From Ctenosaura bakeri (taxonomy: Eukaryota > Chordata > Lepidosauria > Squamata > Iguanidae): a stretch of DNA of 64,000 nt. The first letter of the stretch is position 1; each line of letters opens with the position of its first letter. Location of the stretch: contig CAOLHI010000025.1 of assembly GCA_948474755.1 (NCBI GenBank), positions 462,001 through 526,000 of the forward strand, written 5' to 3'. The notes beneath the pieces are model-generated. The model was not told the origin of the DNA, made no database searches, and saw nothing but the letters and a program-made list of their open reading frames with translations. The translations under genes and the position numbers were made by a program. Of the stretch, positions 21,448-33,335 are shown piece by piece.

Positions 21448-22225
21448 GTGTATCATAGAAATCATAGAAATGTAGAGTTGGAAGAGACTCCAGGGGCCAT
21501 CCAGTCCAACCCCCTGCCATGCAGGAACACCTTCAGAGCACTCCTGACAGATGGCCATCCAGCCTCTGCTTAAAAACCTCCAAGGAAGGAGACTCCACCA
21601 CACTCCATGGAGGCAGCAGCATCTTCCACTGTCGGACAGCCCTGACCATCAGTAAGTTCTTCTTGAGGTTCAGGTGGAATCTCCTTTCCCGCAGCTTGAC
21701 TCCATTGCTCCTTGTCCTGGTCTCTGGAGCAGCAGAAAACAAGCCCTCTCCTTCCTCAACATGACATCCCTTCAAATATTTAAACATGGCTATCATGTCC
21801 CCTCTTAACCTTCTCTTCTGCAGACTAAACATACCCAGCTCTCTAAGTCTATCCTCATAGGGCTTCATGGCTTCCAGGCCTCTCACATTTTGGTCGCCCT
21901 CCTCTGGACTTGCTCCAGCTTGACCAGGTCCTTCTTGAATTGGGGTGCCCAGAACTGGACACAGTATTAAGATGAGGTCTAACCAAAGCAGAGTAGAGTG
22001 GTACCAGTACCTCCCTCGATCTAGACACCACACTCCTCTTGATGCAGCCGAGAATTGCATTGGCTTTCTTGGCTGCCGCATCACACTGCTGACTCATGTT
22101 CAGCTTGTGGTCTATGAAGACTCCTAGGTCTCTTTTACACGTACTGCTATCCAGCCACTCATTCAGTGACTCACACTTCCCAGGTTCATTTCTTTCAGAT
22201 TTATCTATGAGCTGACTCAGCATTC
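21448..22225 (-). mobile_element. CR1 LINE 3' part with RT C-terminal coding
   Basis: Minus-strand frames give [20 protein letters not shown] and [20 protein letters not shown], standard CR1 RT C-terminal blocks. The 3' end is at atcatagaaatcatagaaat. Frameshifts break the frame, so it is a dead fragment. Confidence 0.9.
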
Positions 22226-22696
22226 AACAGTTTATTTACTGGATCTCCTTCAACTGGGATTAAGCAACAGGAATCAGGCACGTAGCTGCCATAGCACAGA
22301 GGACAAATTTCCTCTTTTTAAAAACTACAGCTCTCAAAATCCTGGCTGTTGAAACTGGGGGATTCTGAGAGTTATAGTTCAAAATGTAAAAAAGGGAATT
22401 TTTCAAAATAGTCTATTACCGTCACTGGGTTTTTGAAAAACTCCATCTGTTTATTTTCTGTTTTCATTAAGCCACGGTTCAGCATGACATCCAAATCCTT
22501 TTGTTTGATCGTAAATATGTTTAAATGAAGTCAAATTCTTAAATGAGGAATTAAGAGTAATTTGTCTCAACAAAAATTAGTTGAAAAGATCTGTATTATG
22601 TCTGACTTATGGAACCTCACATTCCCACCTTACAGCTCCATGCACCCTGCAAGATTGATATGGTTTAATTGGCAAATATTACTGGATTGGCACTAC
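22226..22696. other. Unassigned stretch
   Basis: A fragment at 22325-22385 (tacagctctcaaaatcctgg ... gattctgagagttatagtt) looks like an old inverted-repeat MITE. Nothing else was recognised. Confidence 0.35.
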
Positions 22697-22893
22697 CAAC
22701 GGCGTAGCTTGGCACGAGGCGGGTAGGGGGCAGAGGTGTGGGGGTGGGACTACAGCACATATGGGTGGGGCTACAGCGCATGTGGTAAGTGGGGCTGTGG
22801 CACACCGGGGCAGGCAAGAAGCAGTGGCACCCTCCAAAAAATGCCACCCAGGGCACACTGCTACCCTCAGCCCCCTGTCCCTACGCGACTGGG
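22697..22893. mobile_element. hAT-like MITE with ggcgtagc ends
   Basis: Left end caacggcgtagcttgg, right end ctgtccctacgcgactgg: inverted termini around a G-rich interior with repeated gtggggctaca units. Confidence 0.45.
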
Positions 22894-23264
22894 CACTACA
22901 TTAATGGGCATTGATATAAAAGGGAACCTTGAGTGACTGCGAGGTCAAGCTGGAAAGAGAAAATTTACTGACTGTAAACGTGAGATGGCAAGGGCAGCCA
23001 AACCCTCTCCTAGAGGAAACCAAAGTCATTGTCAGGCAGATTGCAAGGCAACTCTAGAGACGATAGGCTTATGCTAAAAGCTGGACATCCTGGAGCAGAC
23101 AAGGGAAGGCCTCACCAACATGTGATTGTTCTAACCCTGATCCCTCACACCTGGATGTTTCCCTGCTTTGTCTTCCCAACCTCTCCACGATACAGAACCA
23201 TTAGGACAACCATTACACCTTTGTCACCAAAACACTAAAACCAATAAGTCCATCTGGACCTCAC

Positions 23265-23675
23265 TGTTTGTGTTGCAATTCCCATGGTCCACTTGGCCGG
23301 GAGAACAGTTCACAGCCATAACCGTAGGGTAGATTTGGGGTATAAAAGCCCTTGATTTCAAACAGTCTCTCGCAGCCTGTTGACTTGCTGAATGCTATCC
23401 TGTCCATTTGATTCCTGAAGGAGAACTGTCCTTAGGTGCCCATCTAAGCCACATTGCAGCTTGTTTTGCTTCTCTCTGGACCAGTAATTATCACCTAAAC
23501 TCAAAAAGTCCTCTATCCACAACTCTATCTATCCTCCCTTTACCTTCCGTTAGTCCTTGTGTGAGTGTGTGAGCATTTACATCTGTTGTGTACGTGTGTG
23601 AATCTTTCAATAAAACACATTTTAATTCACATTTTGAATCCCTGGCTGGTTCTTTCCTCCATGACCCCACAAACA
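23265..23675 (+). mobile_element. LTR-like sequence (ERV1-type candidate)
   Basis: TATA box tataaaag at 23341-23348, polyadenylation signal aataaa at 23609-23614, and an end reading ccccacaaaca. Directly after the end comes ttggtggaaag, reminiscent of an ERV leader/primer-binding region. A start at tgtttgtg (23265) would give a 410-bp LTR, but the true 5' edge may lie further left. No intact viral gene was seen nearby. Confidence 0.45.
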
Positions 23676-24133
23676 TTGGTGGAAAGATCTTGTTAAGTTA
23701 CCCCCCAATTGCAGGTCTCCTAATTTTGACCTGATTAATTCCCCTAGATTGCATGGAGGTACTGGCATCGTGGGTGAACCCCTAAGTCACCCATGTTTGT
23801 GGATAATGCACCTACATAGACCATATGGTGCTACTTTTGCATTTATAAAAAAAACTTGGAAGCTGCTAGATTGAGCATATCCCATTTTTATGAAACAATT
23901 ATTTTATTATTCTTTAATTCATTCCTATCCCACCATTCTCCCAATTGTGGGGCTCTATGTGGCTGACAGCATTAAAATAATACAAGTTAAAAACAATACA
24001 AAACATTCATAAAGGTATAAATATAAGATTTAAAAAACAATTTATGAGGTTAAAACATTACACGTTAAAAATATTAAAATACATTAAAAGACTATAGAAA
24101 CCTTAAAACCGAACCGCATAGTGCTAAAAACCC

Positions 24134-24375
24134 TCCCCTGGTGGCGCAGTGGTTAAATGCCAGTACTGCAAGCCACAAGGTTATGAGTTCGATCCTGCCG
24201 GGCTCCAAGGTTGACTCAGCCTTCCATCCTTTCACAGGTCGGTAAAATGAGTACCCAGCTTGTTGGGGGCATGTATAGAAAAATGTATCGAAATACATGC
24301 TATTTCTAAGTTGTTTGCCGCCTCAATCCATATGGAGAGGCAGGATACAAACAAACAAACAAACAGACAAATAAA
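24134..24375 (+). mobile_element. Sauria-type SINE inside L2
   Basis: Starts tcccctggtggcgcagtgg and ends with aaac/aaat units. A perfect 9-bp target duplication taaaaaccc lies at 24125-24133 and 24376-24384. Confidence 0.93.
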
Positions 24376-24650
24376 TAAAAACCCAAGCTTCATAAATGTA
24401 TAAAAACCCGATGGCACAAAAATGTTTTAACATGTCAACAGGAGGAGAGCAAGGACGGGGACATCCGGGCCTCTGTAGGGAGGGAGTTCCAAAGTCTGGG
24501 AGCAACCACCGAGAAGGACATATCCCTTGTTCTGAGAGAATGGTGGGACAGAGACAAAAGCCTCTCTGGAGGACCTTAGAGCTCTATTGAATTTGTAAAG
24601 TGAGAAATGGTCCTTCAAATAACCTGGGCCCAAGCCATATAGGGCTTTAT

Positions 24651-25713
24651 TTGCAATTTATAAAATTTTGCTAAGATGGGATACCGAAGAGGAGGTTGTT
24701 AAAGAACCAATGATAAGTTGGGCTCAACATTTGGGCTACCCAGTTGACCTGGAGAATTGGGAGAAAACTTGGAAGAAAAGACTTAAGTTCACAGCATGCC
24801 AGAACATAAAAGAAAAATATTTATAAAATGCACCTGCGGTGGTATCTCCCTCCTGAAAGATTGGCAAAAATAAATAAATTGCAGGGATAAGTACTGGAAG
24901 TGTGAGAGCGAACAGGGCACTTTCTACCACATGTGGTGGACGTGTCGAAAAGCTAAGAAATATTGGAAGGAAATACATTTGCAGATTGAAAAAAAATTGG
25001 GTTTTCATTTTCACATGTCACCACAAATGTATTTATTGGGTATGCCAGAAGAGGAATTAGATAAGAAATACGGAGAGATCTTACGTTTACAGGACAGCCT
25101 CTGCAAGAATAAATTATGCTAAGATTTGGGGAAAAAAAACAGAAATACCAAATGTAGATGACTGGGAAATAAAACTGTTTGATATGGCATTAATGGATAA
25201 ATTGACGATGTTACTGAGAGGGATCCCCCTTGGTAGCTTTGTTAAGAAACGGGATCCAATTATACAACATTTTAGAAACAAATGGGGAGATTTGTCGATA
25301 GCAAGCTTTCTTGACTGATGAAGGAGATATGGTTAAAATTCACTCTGATTATCCTAATGTATATAATATATATAATATATAATGTACTTATATAAATGCT
25401 AACATTAGATTTGAAAGTGAGAAATGTGATAAAGTAATTTGTAAGATTACATACAAGCTTATATTAGTAGACTCCTGATGGGTTTAAAACTGTGAAAACA
25501 GATCCTCATTTATGATATCAGTATATTTTTTGTAAAGACAATCTAGTCGGAAGCAAAGTCCGGATGGGGAAGATAGAAATGAAGATCTAGAATATATAAG
25601 TAGATTAGGTTTGTATCCCTATCTGTTGTACCACCTATTTATTGCAACAATCACAAAATGTTGTTTTACTGAAATGCATTTTTCTAATAAAATAAAAAGA
25701 ATCTGAAAATACT
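24651..25713 (+). mobile_element. L1 LINE 3' end inside L2
   Basis: The frame at 24900-25120 encodes GTFYHMWWTCRKAKKYWKE, the C-terminal C-x(n)-C region typical of vertebrate L1 ORF2. A second frame near 25185 reads LMDKLTMLLRG. It ends in an A-rich tail and is flanked by a perfect 27-bp duplication starting ctgggcccaag (24624-24650 and 25714-25740). Confidence 0.88.
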
Positions 25714-25857
25714 CTGGGCCCAAGCCATATAGGGCTTTATAGGTCAAAACCAGCATTTTGAATTGTGCCTGGAAATGGACCGGTAGCCAGTAGAACCATT
25801 GCAACAAGGGAGTTGTGTGCTCCCTTGTTGCCATCCCCAGTTAACAACCTGGTTGCA

Positions 25858-26033
25858 GCTTCCGCACTAGACTGTTATAGCGATATGATTCCACTTTCAA
25901 CATCCTATGGAATCCTGGGGTTTGCAGTTTTGGGAGGGGCCACACGGCCCCTCCCGAAACTGCAAACCCCAGGATTCCATAGGATGTTGAAAGTGGAATC
26001 ATAGCGCTATAACAGTGCAGTGCAGAAATGGCC
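25858..26033. mobile_element. MITE-P type A hairpin copy inside L2
   Basis: Arms nearly perfect (catcctatgg/ccataggatg). The left terminus has lost ggccat; the right reads gcagaaatggcc. Confidence 0.85.
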
Positions 26034-26110
26034 ATAGTGGCCAGAAATGGCCACATAGAGCACATTACAGTAATCCAAACAGGATGTAACCAAGGCATGT
26101 ACCATCATTG

Positions 26111-26764
26111 TCATATCCGTTGACCAAGGTGTGTGTGTGAAGCACTACTAGTTCTAGCAATTTTCACCACTGGGTAACACCATTTTGTACAATGGTTTCA
26201 GGCATACGGAAGTGAAAAGACATTTCTGGAATACAGACAGTTGGCAGTTGGTGATTGATTCCCCCGTCTTCGGGGCAGTGAATCCACTCCAGGTTTTATC
26301 CTGGACCGTAAGTGGTCCAAGGTGCTGAACATCCTTTGCAGATAGCATTCAGCACTTCGGTTATCGCCTTTACAATTTCTGATCTGATGCAGGTTCTCCA
26401 TCCCACTGATCCAGAAGCCACCAGCTGCCACTTGGATTTATCACCAGTAGCCTAGTAGTCCTAAACCCTGCTTTAAAGAGGGCAGTCCTCTATTTGACAG
26501 TTTCTTCTATTTTGACAATGTGACTGTTTTTAAAGACAAAGAACCCTATGGAGGGAGAGCATAAAATGTTATTAGGACAGGAGACTGTCCTGGAAGGAAT
26601 CCGGGTTCGCCAGGTCCCAGCCTTCCTATGGCTTGCGAGACATTTCTGTTTAAATGATAGCAAATATTTTAAAATTTGCATCTCTACATCCAAATGAGAT
26701 ATAGGTTGAGTTCTATATATTTAATTCAATCCTGTGCCCTCTTTTTGGCATTGCATTCACTGGG
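26111..26764. other. Unassigned stretch
   Basis: No exon was recognised. Confidence 0.35.
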
Positions 26765-26985
26765 CAATGCATAGATGTGCCTTCAAGTTGCCTGTCGACT
26801 TATGGCAACCTCATAAATTTCATAGGTTTCTTTAAGCAAGGAATCCTCTGCCAGTCCCTTCCTCTGAAATATAGCCTACCGCACCTGGTATTCATTTGTG
26901 GTCTCCCATCCGAGGACTAACCAGGGCTGATCTTGCTTAGCTTCCAGGATAAGAGAAGATCTGGTACTTTTAGGGTATTTAGGCA
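26765..26985 (-). mobile_element. 5S rRNA-derived SINE (SINE3 type)
   Basis: gtctcccatccgaggactaa, ccagggctgatcttgcttag and cttccaggataagagaagat are the complement of the 5S rRNA gene body. On the minus strand the 5S head is followed by a tail (ttgcttaaagaaacctatga, ggttgccataagtcgac) shared with the tRNA-headed SINEs. Confidence 0.82.
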
Positions 26986-27375
26986 ATCACTGGGCACGAC
27001 AGTCAGCAAAACGACCAGCCATCATTCGTCTGAAAAGGTCATTGCTCTGTCATGTTTTACGGTGACGGTATGTCTCAAGCCCTTTATGCCTTGCTTCCTG
27101 TAGGGATTACAAAGGGGTATTTCCAAATACTAACAGATAGGAAGTTACCTTTTGGTTAATATTTAGAAAGCGATAGTGGATCAAGTCATCTGGAAAAACA
27201 ATACTGACCGGGAGAAAAAACAAAACAAAACCAAAATTCAAAATTTGTAAGAGCTCGAGCAGTACCAAGGCAGTTTTCTCTTTTTTTAAGTGAACATTTA
27301 TTCAAAGTTGCATAAGAATTGGAAGAATAAAGTCTACTCCAGCCTGATGCCATCTTACAAGAATTTCATGTCATA
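26986..27375. other. Unassigned stretch
   Basis: No exon or repeat family was recognised. Confidence 0.35.
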
Positions 27376-27555
27376 GGCCATTTCCGCAGGACACTCTTAT
27401 AGCGCGATGATTCCACTTTCAACCTCCTATGGAATCCTGGGGTTTGCAGTTCCAGGAGGGGCCGGCCGGCCCCTCCCGGAACTGCAAACCCCAGGATTCC
27501 ATAGGAGGTTGAAAGTGGAATCATCGCGCTATAAGAGTGTCGTGCGGAAGTGTTC
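27376..27555. mobile_element. MITE-P type A hairpin copy
   Basis: 180 bp. The gacactcttatag/ctataagagtgtc end variant is present in both arms. Target duplication ata at 27373-27375 and 27556-27558. Confidence 0.9.
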
Positions 27556-28145
27556 ATAGCTGAAACTGAGCAGGGAAGAATGAAAGAAGTGAGGAGGCTA
27601 GGACAGCTAGGAAGTAAAAATAGGTTTTGCACAAGTGTTGCCTTAGTATCAGCATAGTAGTGTTACTACATCAGTAGTAGCATAGTAGCAGTACTACATA
27701 CCAAGGCAGTTTATTGCACTGACTGTCCCTTTCACACTGTGCAATTATAGCATTTGGATACCACTTTAAAAAGGTCTTGTGTTCGATTCCCAGTTTAATC
27801 TCTCATTAAAAGGTTCTGGGTGGTGGGAACTCTCCTTTTAAAAAAAATGTTGGCTACCAATTTGTTCCTGAGTGCAGAACGCTGGTACTTACCCTCGAAT
27901 AAGGAGAGACATAGCTCTCCTTATACCATCTTTATTTGCAGGATTTCTGTGCCATCCTTATCCAAAGCACAGCTTGGAAAACTTCCCTTTGCACTACAGT
28001 TCTCAGCATAACTAAAGGAGAGGTTGTTTTATGGTGTGGCACCCGGGATTTTGCCGACATCTAAAGGAGGTTTTTTTATAAAGCCAATGGATCTTGCCCA
28101 CTCAAGACAAAACCACCCCAAAAGACTTTACTTTGTAATAGGGAT
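27556..28145. other. Unassigned stretch
   Basis: Contains small tandem gtagcatagtagcagtact-like units near 27650-27700. No exon was seen. Confidence 0.35.
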
Positions 28146-28530
28146 AGCCTAGAATCTTGGAATCAGAGTTTAAAGGGATCTCAAGGATCATCCAGTCCAA
28201 CCCGCTGCCATGGAGGAAAAACGATTAAAGCCATCCAACCTCTGTTTAAAGACCTATTCCACAGTCTATTCCAACTGTCAGATAGCTCTGGCCATCAGGA
28301 AGTTCTTTCTAAGTTTTAGGATAGAATACCCTTTCTTGCAGTCTGAATCCATTGGTTCACATCCCAGCCTCCAGAGTAGCAGAAAGCAAGCTTGTTCCAT
28401 TTTCTACTTGTTATCCATTCCAATATTTAAGCAAGAAAATTTTAAATATCACATCACCCCTCCATCTTCTCTTCTCCAAGCTAAATTTATCCAGCTCCCT
28501 AAGCTGGTTCTCACAGAGATGCAATTTAGA
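28146..28530 (-). mobile_element. Old CR1 3' fragment
   Basis: Diverged antisense CR1: catccagtccaacccgctgc, ccatcaggaagttctttcta, tatttaagcaagaaaa. Clearly more eroded than the copy that follows. Confidence 0.7.
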
Positions 28531-28699
28531 TGCAACATCATGGGTGGTTCTCTCTCTCGATATATGTGTATATTGAAGTAGGAACTGCACAAAAAGACGC
28601 CTGATGGAAAACTTGTTTCTCAGGAGCCAGGAGAGTCACTGAGCTAGATCTAGCTGTTAGTCCCAAATTAAAGTAGACTCATTGACTACAGACATAAAG

Positions 28700-29356
28700 T
28701 ATGGGTACGTGTGAAAAGGATCTAGGAGTCTTGGGAGATCACAAGCTGAACATGAGTCAGCAGTGTGACGCGGCAGACAAGAAAGCCAACGCGATTCTTG
28801 GTTGCATCAATAGGAGTATGGTGTCTAGGGGGGTAATGGTTCCACTCTATTCTGCATTTGGAATACTGTGTCCAGTTCTGGGCACCTCAATTCAAGAAGG
28901 ATGTCAACAAGCTAGAACGTGTCCAGAGGAGGGAGACCAAAATGGTGAAGGGTCTGGAAGCCATGAAACCCTATGAAGAATGGCTTAGGGAGCTGGGAAT
29001 GTTTAGCCTGCAGAAGAGAAGGTTAAGAGGGGACATGATAGCCATGTTTAAATATTTGAAGGGATGTCATGTTGAGGAGGGAGCAGGCTTGTTCTCTACT
29101 GCTCCAGAGACTAGGACAAGGAGCAATGGATTCAAGCTGCAGGAAAGGAGATTCCACTTGAACCTCCAGAAGAACTTCCTGATGGTCAGGGCTGCCCGGC
29201 AGTGGAATGTGCTGCTGCCTCAATGGAGTGTGGTGGAGTCTCCTTCTTTGGAGGTTTTTAAGCAGAGGCTGGATGGCCATCTGTTGGGAATGCTTTGAGG
29301 GGGTTAGACTTGATGGCCCCTGGGGTCTCTTCCAACTCTATATGATTCTATGATTC
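28700..29356 (+). mobile_element. CR1 3' part with RT C-terminal coding
   Basis: Frames give [20 protein letters not shown] and [20 protein letters not shown]. It ends with ctatatgattctatgattc, the CR1 terminal repeat. Broken by frameshifts. Confidence 0.9.
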
Positions 29357-29479
29357 ACCAAGTTCCCATTGATTCAGTAGGTCTGCTCTAGGTGAAGGAG
29401 CAACTAGAACCTGCTAGAGCTCTTAGGTTCACAGGGGCAGGCTGTCAGATCTGGCTACAGTGACAAATGCCTCAATTTT

Positions 29480-30640
29480 CATCTCAGTTGGACTACCGTA
29501 ATGCACTCTGCATGAGGCTGCCTTTCGAAACTGTTTGGAAATTTCAGCAGTTCAAAACACAGCAGCTAGAATGCTGACCAAGGCCATTTGCAGGGAGCAC
29601 ATAACTCCCTTGTTAAAACAGCTTCACCAGCTACCTGTGTTTCTAGGCACAATTCAGAGTGCTGGTCAAGGCCTATAAAACCCTATATGGCTTAGGTCTG
29701 GACCATTTGAAAAACCATATCTGCCCACATGAACTTCCACCTTCCCAGGCTCACCTTGTGAGGACACAGGGCAGAGCCTTCTCAGTGGCTGCTCCCAACC
29801 TGTGGAACTCTCTTCCGCAGGAGGCCCGACTGGCCCTCTCCCTGCTTTCCTTTCATAGGCATGCAAAGACATCTCTTTTTAAGCAGGCATTTAATGGGTG
29901 AGCTGGAGACCTTTTATTTGTTTATGTATTAGTTGTTCTTTTTAAAAAATGTATTGCTAGTTTTATAATTCTACATGCCTTTTTTTGTTCTTTTTAATTT
30001 TTTTAATAAATTATTATTATTTATTTAATAAATATTTTTATTAAATCCCAAACCTTAAAACCACTGAATCAAATCCTGTAGCTCCAAACATCACAAAAAT
30101 TCAAAACTAACACATCTCCAGTAACATTACAAACAAATCCAATATCCAAATCCTTTATCGTTTACTAATTCCCTTCTCTAAAAGGTTTGAGTGATTACTT
30201 ATCTCTTATTTTGCTTCGGCATACATTCCTTGTCTTATATAATTTACATTCCACAGTAAAAATTTTCAGTAGTTCCCTTATTTTTAACCTATAAATATAC
30301 CTATAAATGTTCATATATTCTGTGTATTTGATACGATTTACACTTTTCAATGGAAGACTCAAGACAACGGGAAAAACATACCTTTCCTTTACTTAAATTT
30401 TTCTAAATTTTCCATTATTTTAGATCGGGATATAACATCATTATAGATTAATATATTATTATTATATATTATATACTTATATTTTATATATATATATATA
30501 AATTTTACATGCCTTTTAATGTTTTAATTGTTTCTATGCTTTTAATGTTTTTTTCTCCAAACCTTTGGAAGCCGCCTTGGGTCTCCTCTTGGGAGACAAG
30601 GCAGCATAGAAATTCAATAAACAAATAAATAAGAAAATAA
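29480..30640 (+). mobile_element. L2-clade LINE 3' end, split by an AT-rich insertion
   Basis: The frame at 29659-29901 encodes GRAFSVAAPNLWNSLPQEAR, the conserved L2 RT C-terminal block. The 3'UTR resumes at 30505 and ends gcagcatagaaattcaataa plus an aat/aaat tail. The split is described in the next entry. Confidence 0.8.
29987..30503 (-). mobile_element. AT-rich retroposon-like insertion in L2
   Basis: Flanked by acatgcctttt on both sides (29974-29985 and 30507-30518 approximately). It begins with T-rich tttttgttctttttaattt, as expected for an antisense retroposon tail. The family was not identified; L1 3'UTR is possible. Confidence 0.5.
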
Positions 30641-31078
30641 ATCAACAGGATTTAGGCCACCGTGTCCTTGAAAAGGAAATAGCTTCTAGATGGGTAGCTG
30701 GGAAGAAAGTCCAGGGGAAAGGAACTGACTGAGATTTTGAATTTCATGCTGTTCTGGGCAGTGATTTAATTTCCACCAGGTGCTCACCGACTGGCAGTGG
30801 CTATGGAGAAGTTGCACAATTTGGGGTATTTTTAAATTTTCCTTCAAAAGCAAAAGCAAAAGGGTGAAGGCTGCTGCAGCCACAAATGGTTTTACTCATG
30901 TCTTCCTGATGGGATTTCCAAAAGCCCTCTGTAAACAGAGGACTAAAAAATGCTTTCAGTCTAATGCAGCAGCCTTGCTCTTGTTCCCTCCCTTTGGACT
31001 CGGTTGCATCACACAAGCCAAAAGCCAACCAGGGATGTGGTACATTAAGCCATAGGGTCTAGACATTTCTTTTATTAG
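30641..31078. other. Unassigned stretch
   Basis: No exon or repeat family was recognised. Confidence 0.35.
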
Positions 31079-31468
31079 CCCTCCGCATTTGCAGGTTTCA
31101 CTTTTGCGGATTTGACTATTCACGGATTATTTGCTGTCCCCTCTGCCGCCTCCCTGGGCCATTTTTTAACAGGGACTGCAAGCTTCATGAGGCTGAGAAA
31201 TGGCAAACGAGGCTTGTAACTCCCTTTTAAAAATGATGTGGGGCAGCAGCGGAGGTGGCCGTAAACCCCACCGGCCCCCCACTTCTGCCTTGGGAAGGAA
31301 CCCTGATGCCCCAAAGGAATCCCCAATGGGTTGAATATGTTGATCATACTTTTTTCCTGCGTTAAATATGGTTTGAGAAGGCCTAGAGTTGTTCACGGTT
31401 TTTTCACTTTCATGGGGGTCCTGTGCTCCCAGCCCCAGCAAATGGGGAGGGAGGACTCTGTGTGTGTG
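31079..31468 (+). mobile_element. Tigger-like non-autonomous element, second copy
   Basis: Left end ccctccgcatttgcaggttt and cacttttgcggatttgac. The right part tcacggttttttcacttt and ccagcaaatggggaggga matches the right end of the copy at 10637-11428. Its interior contains a GC-rich block. The cagtcgg terminus is lost. Confidence 0.6.
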
Positions 31469-31487
31469 TGTATGTTTGTGTATGTGT

Positions 31488-31715
31488 GTGGTTTCCAACT
31501 TTGGGAAAAGAAATTCCACCTAAACATTAGGAAGAACTTGCTGATGGTAAGGGCTGTCCGGCAGTGGAATATGCTGCCTGGGAGGGTGGTGGAGTCTCCT
31601 TCTTTGGAGGTTTTTAAACAGAGGCTGTCGGGAGGGTTTTGACTGTGTATTCCCACATGGCAGGGGGTTGGACTCGTTGGCCCTCATGGTCTCTTCCCAC
31701 TCTATGAGTCCATCA
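31488..31715 (+). mobile_element. CR1 3' fragment
   Basis: aaacattaggaagaacttgc, ccggcagtggaatatgctgc, tttggaggtttttaaacaga. It ends near ttcccactctatgag. Confidence 0.8.
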
Positions 31716-31761
31716 ATACCAGGGACTGTAAGCCATATTTCAGAGAAAGGAACTGACAAAA

Positions 31762-31850
31762 CCACCTCTGAATATTCCTTGCCTAAGAAAACTCAATGAA
31801 ATTCACACGGTTGCCATAACCTGACAGGTAGCTTGAAGCCAGACGCATAG
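31762..31850 (+). mobile_element. SINE tail fragment of the 5S type
   Basis: ccttgcctaagaaaactcaa, cacacggttgccataacctg and gcttgaagcca match the 5S-headed SINE tail. Confidence 0.5.
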
Positions 31851-31940
31851 ACGCGCACTTTTTAAAAAAAACACATCAGCAACACCAAAATGGTGCATAT
31901 CATTAATCTACAGGGGAAAACCCACACCTCATTATCAGTG

Positions 31941-32118
31941 GTGTGTCCGCACTAGCCTGTTATAGCGCGATGATTCCACTTTCAACATCCTCTGGAATCC
32001 TGGGGTTTGCAGTTTCGGGAGGGGCCGGCTGGCCCCTCCCGAAACTGCAAACCCCAGGATTCCAGAGGATGTTGAAAGTGGAATCATCGCGCTATAACAG
32101 GCTAGTGCGGAAATGGCC
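31941..32118. mobile_element. MITE-P type A hairpin copy
   Basis: Arms share the catcctctgg/ccagaggatg variant. The centre reads gggaggggccggctggcccc. The left terminus is mutated (gtgtgtccgcac). Confidence 0.88.
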
Positions 32119-33335
32119 CTAGTCACCCCATCCTAGATAAGCCACCGCAACACCACAACAGGGAATGATTAAAAATTCCTGAAGAAGGGAGCTTATCCCT
32201 TGTTAAATTACTGTCTTTATGTAATGGCAGTGATGCCTCCCCTATTTGCAAAAGGCATGCATGACAAAGAATTAGCGGGGTGTCGTTAGTGACATCCCGA
32301 CTCTGCTAATTTCCCTGCAAGGATTCCATTGGCTGGAAAAATAATTTTGAGCAGCACAAGGTAAAGAGCGCTTGTTGGCAGACGATTCGAAAACAAGAAC
32401 ATTCCACGACACGTCCGCGCAAAGCAACCCTCGGCCTTCGGAGTCGTACAATGTGGCTTTAATCTCACCTTAGCAACACACACACACATGCCTCTAATGG
32501 CCTCTTCAAGCAGCACGCAACGGGTAGTTCAATCTTCCGCGGCCCTTTTTCGCCATGTATTATCAGCCAGCCTTTCAGCTTTCTCATTACTGGATTAAAT
32601 TTTTATCTCACCTGTCCATCACCCAAGCGCTCTAATGACATGGCGTTAACTGATGTGCACCTGAGTTACTGGAAGAACCCATCAGCTGGCAGCAAAACAA
32701 CACCATGGACACATGCAACAAAAACAAACCCTTAAAATACCAATTCGTTCATCCTTGCCTGCACTTGGAGAAAACACAGGCTTGTTTGCTTCTGGATGTT
32801 TCTGTATCGTTTCTGTTTTTAGTGCGACAAGTGAAAAAAGAAATTATCCAGATCATATCTGTGTTTCTCACCAACCACATGTTGGAAACGTTAGGATTTT
32901 GGGCTACAGCTCAGACCATGAGACACTGAATTCAAACCCGCATCCAGCCATAAAGCTCAACTGAAGCTTGGACACATTCCTCTTTCTCAGTCAGATCTGC
33001 CTTGCTTGGATTGTTATGGAATGAGCATGAAAGCTGGTGATATCCTGAGCTTGTTAGCAGAAAGGAAATAAAATAGGAATGTCACAAATTAAACAAGTGT
33101 GCAAGTGTGGGAGTACACACGTGCCTGTGAGTAAACCATTTGTGTGCAAAGCAGACAATGTACGTGCAAGAGTACAGTGGCCACATGTGCGGAAAAATAT
33201 ACGAAAGGTGCACATTGGATAATTTGTGCAAAGTGTACAAATTCTGAAAGATTTGGGAGCAATTTTATTTATTCAGGTGAGCTTTCTGCAACTAACTGAC
33301 TGGCTACGGAGAAGTGGGCTTTTTAATGGAATGGT
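32119..33335. other. Unassigned stretch
   Basis: No repeat was recognised over about 1.2 kb, the longest repeat-free part of the intergenic region. No splice-bounded exon was seen. Possible conserved non-coding DNA. Confidence 0.35.

Larger units (their letters stand above)
23895..26110 (-). mobile_element. L2-clade LINE 3' part, broken by three insertions
   Basis: L2 sequence is in four pieces: 23895-24124, 24385-24650, 25741-25857 and 26034-26110. The minus frame at 25834-25730 reads LLQWFYWLPVHFQAQFKMLV, typical of the L2 RT C-terminus (LxWLPVxxRxxFK). The insertions are a Sauria SINE, an L1 and a MITE-P. Confidence 0.72.

Noticed and set aside
26860..26985. Functional 5S rRNA gene
   Set aside because: Too diverged, lacks the full gene, and is fused to a SINE tail.
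28858..29298. 146-codon frame at a CR1 copy as a host gene
   Set aside because: It is the CR1 RT C-terminus and 3' region, repeated in broken form across the window.
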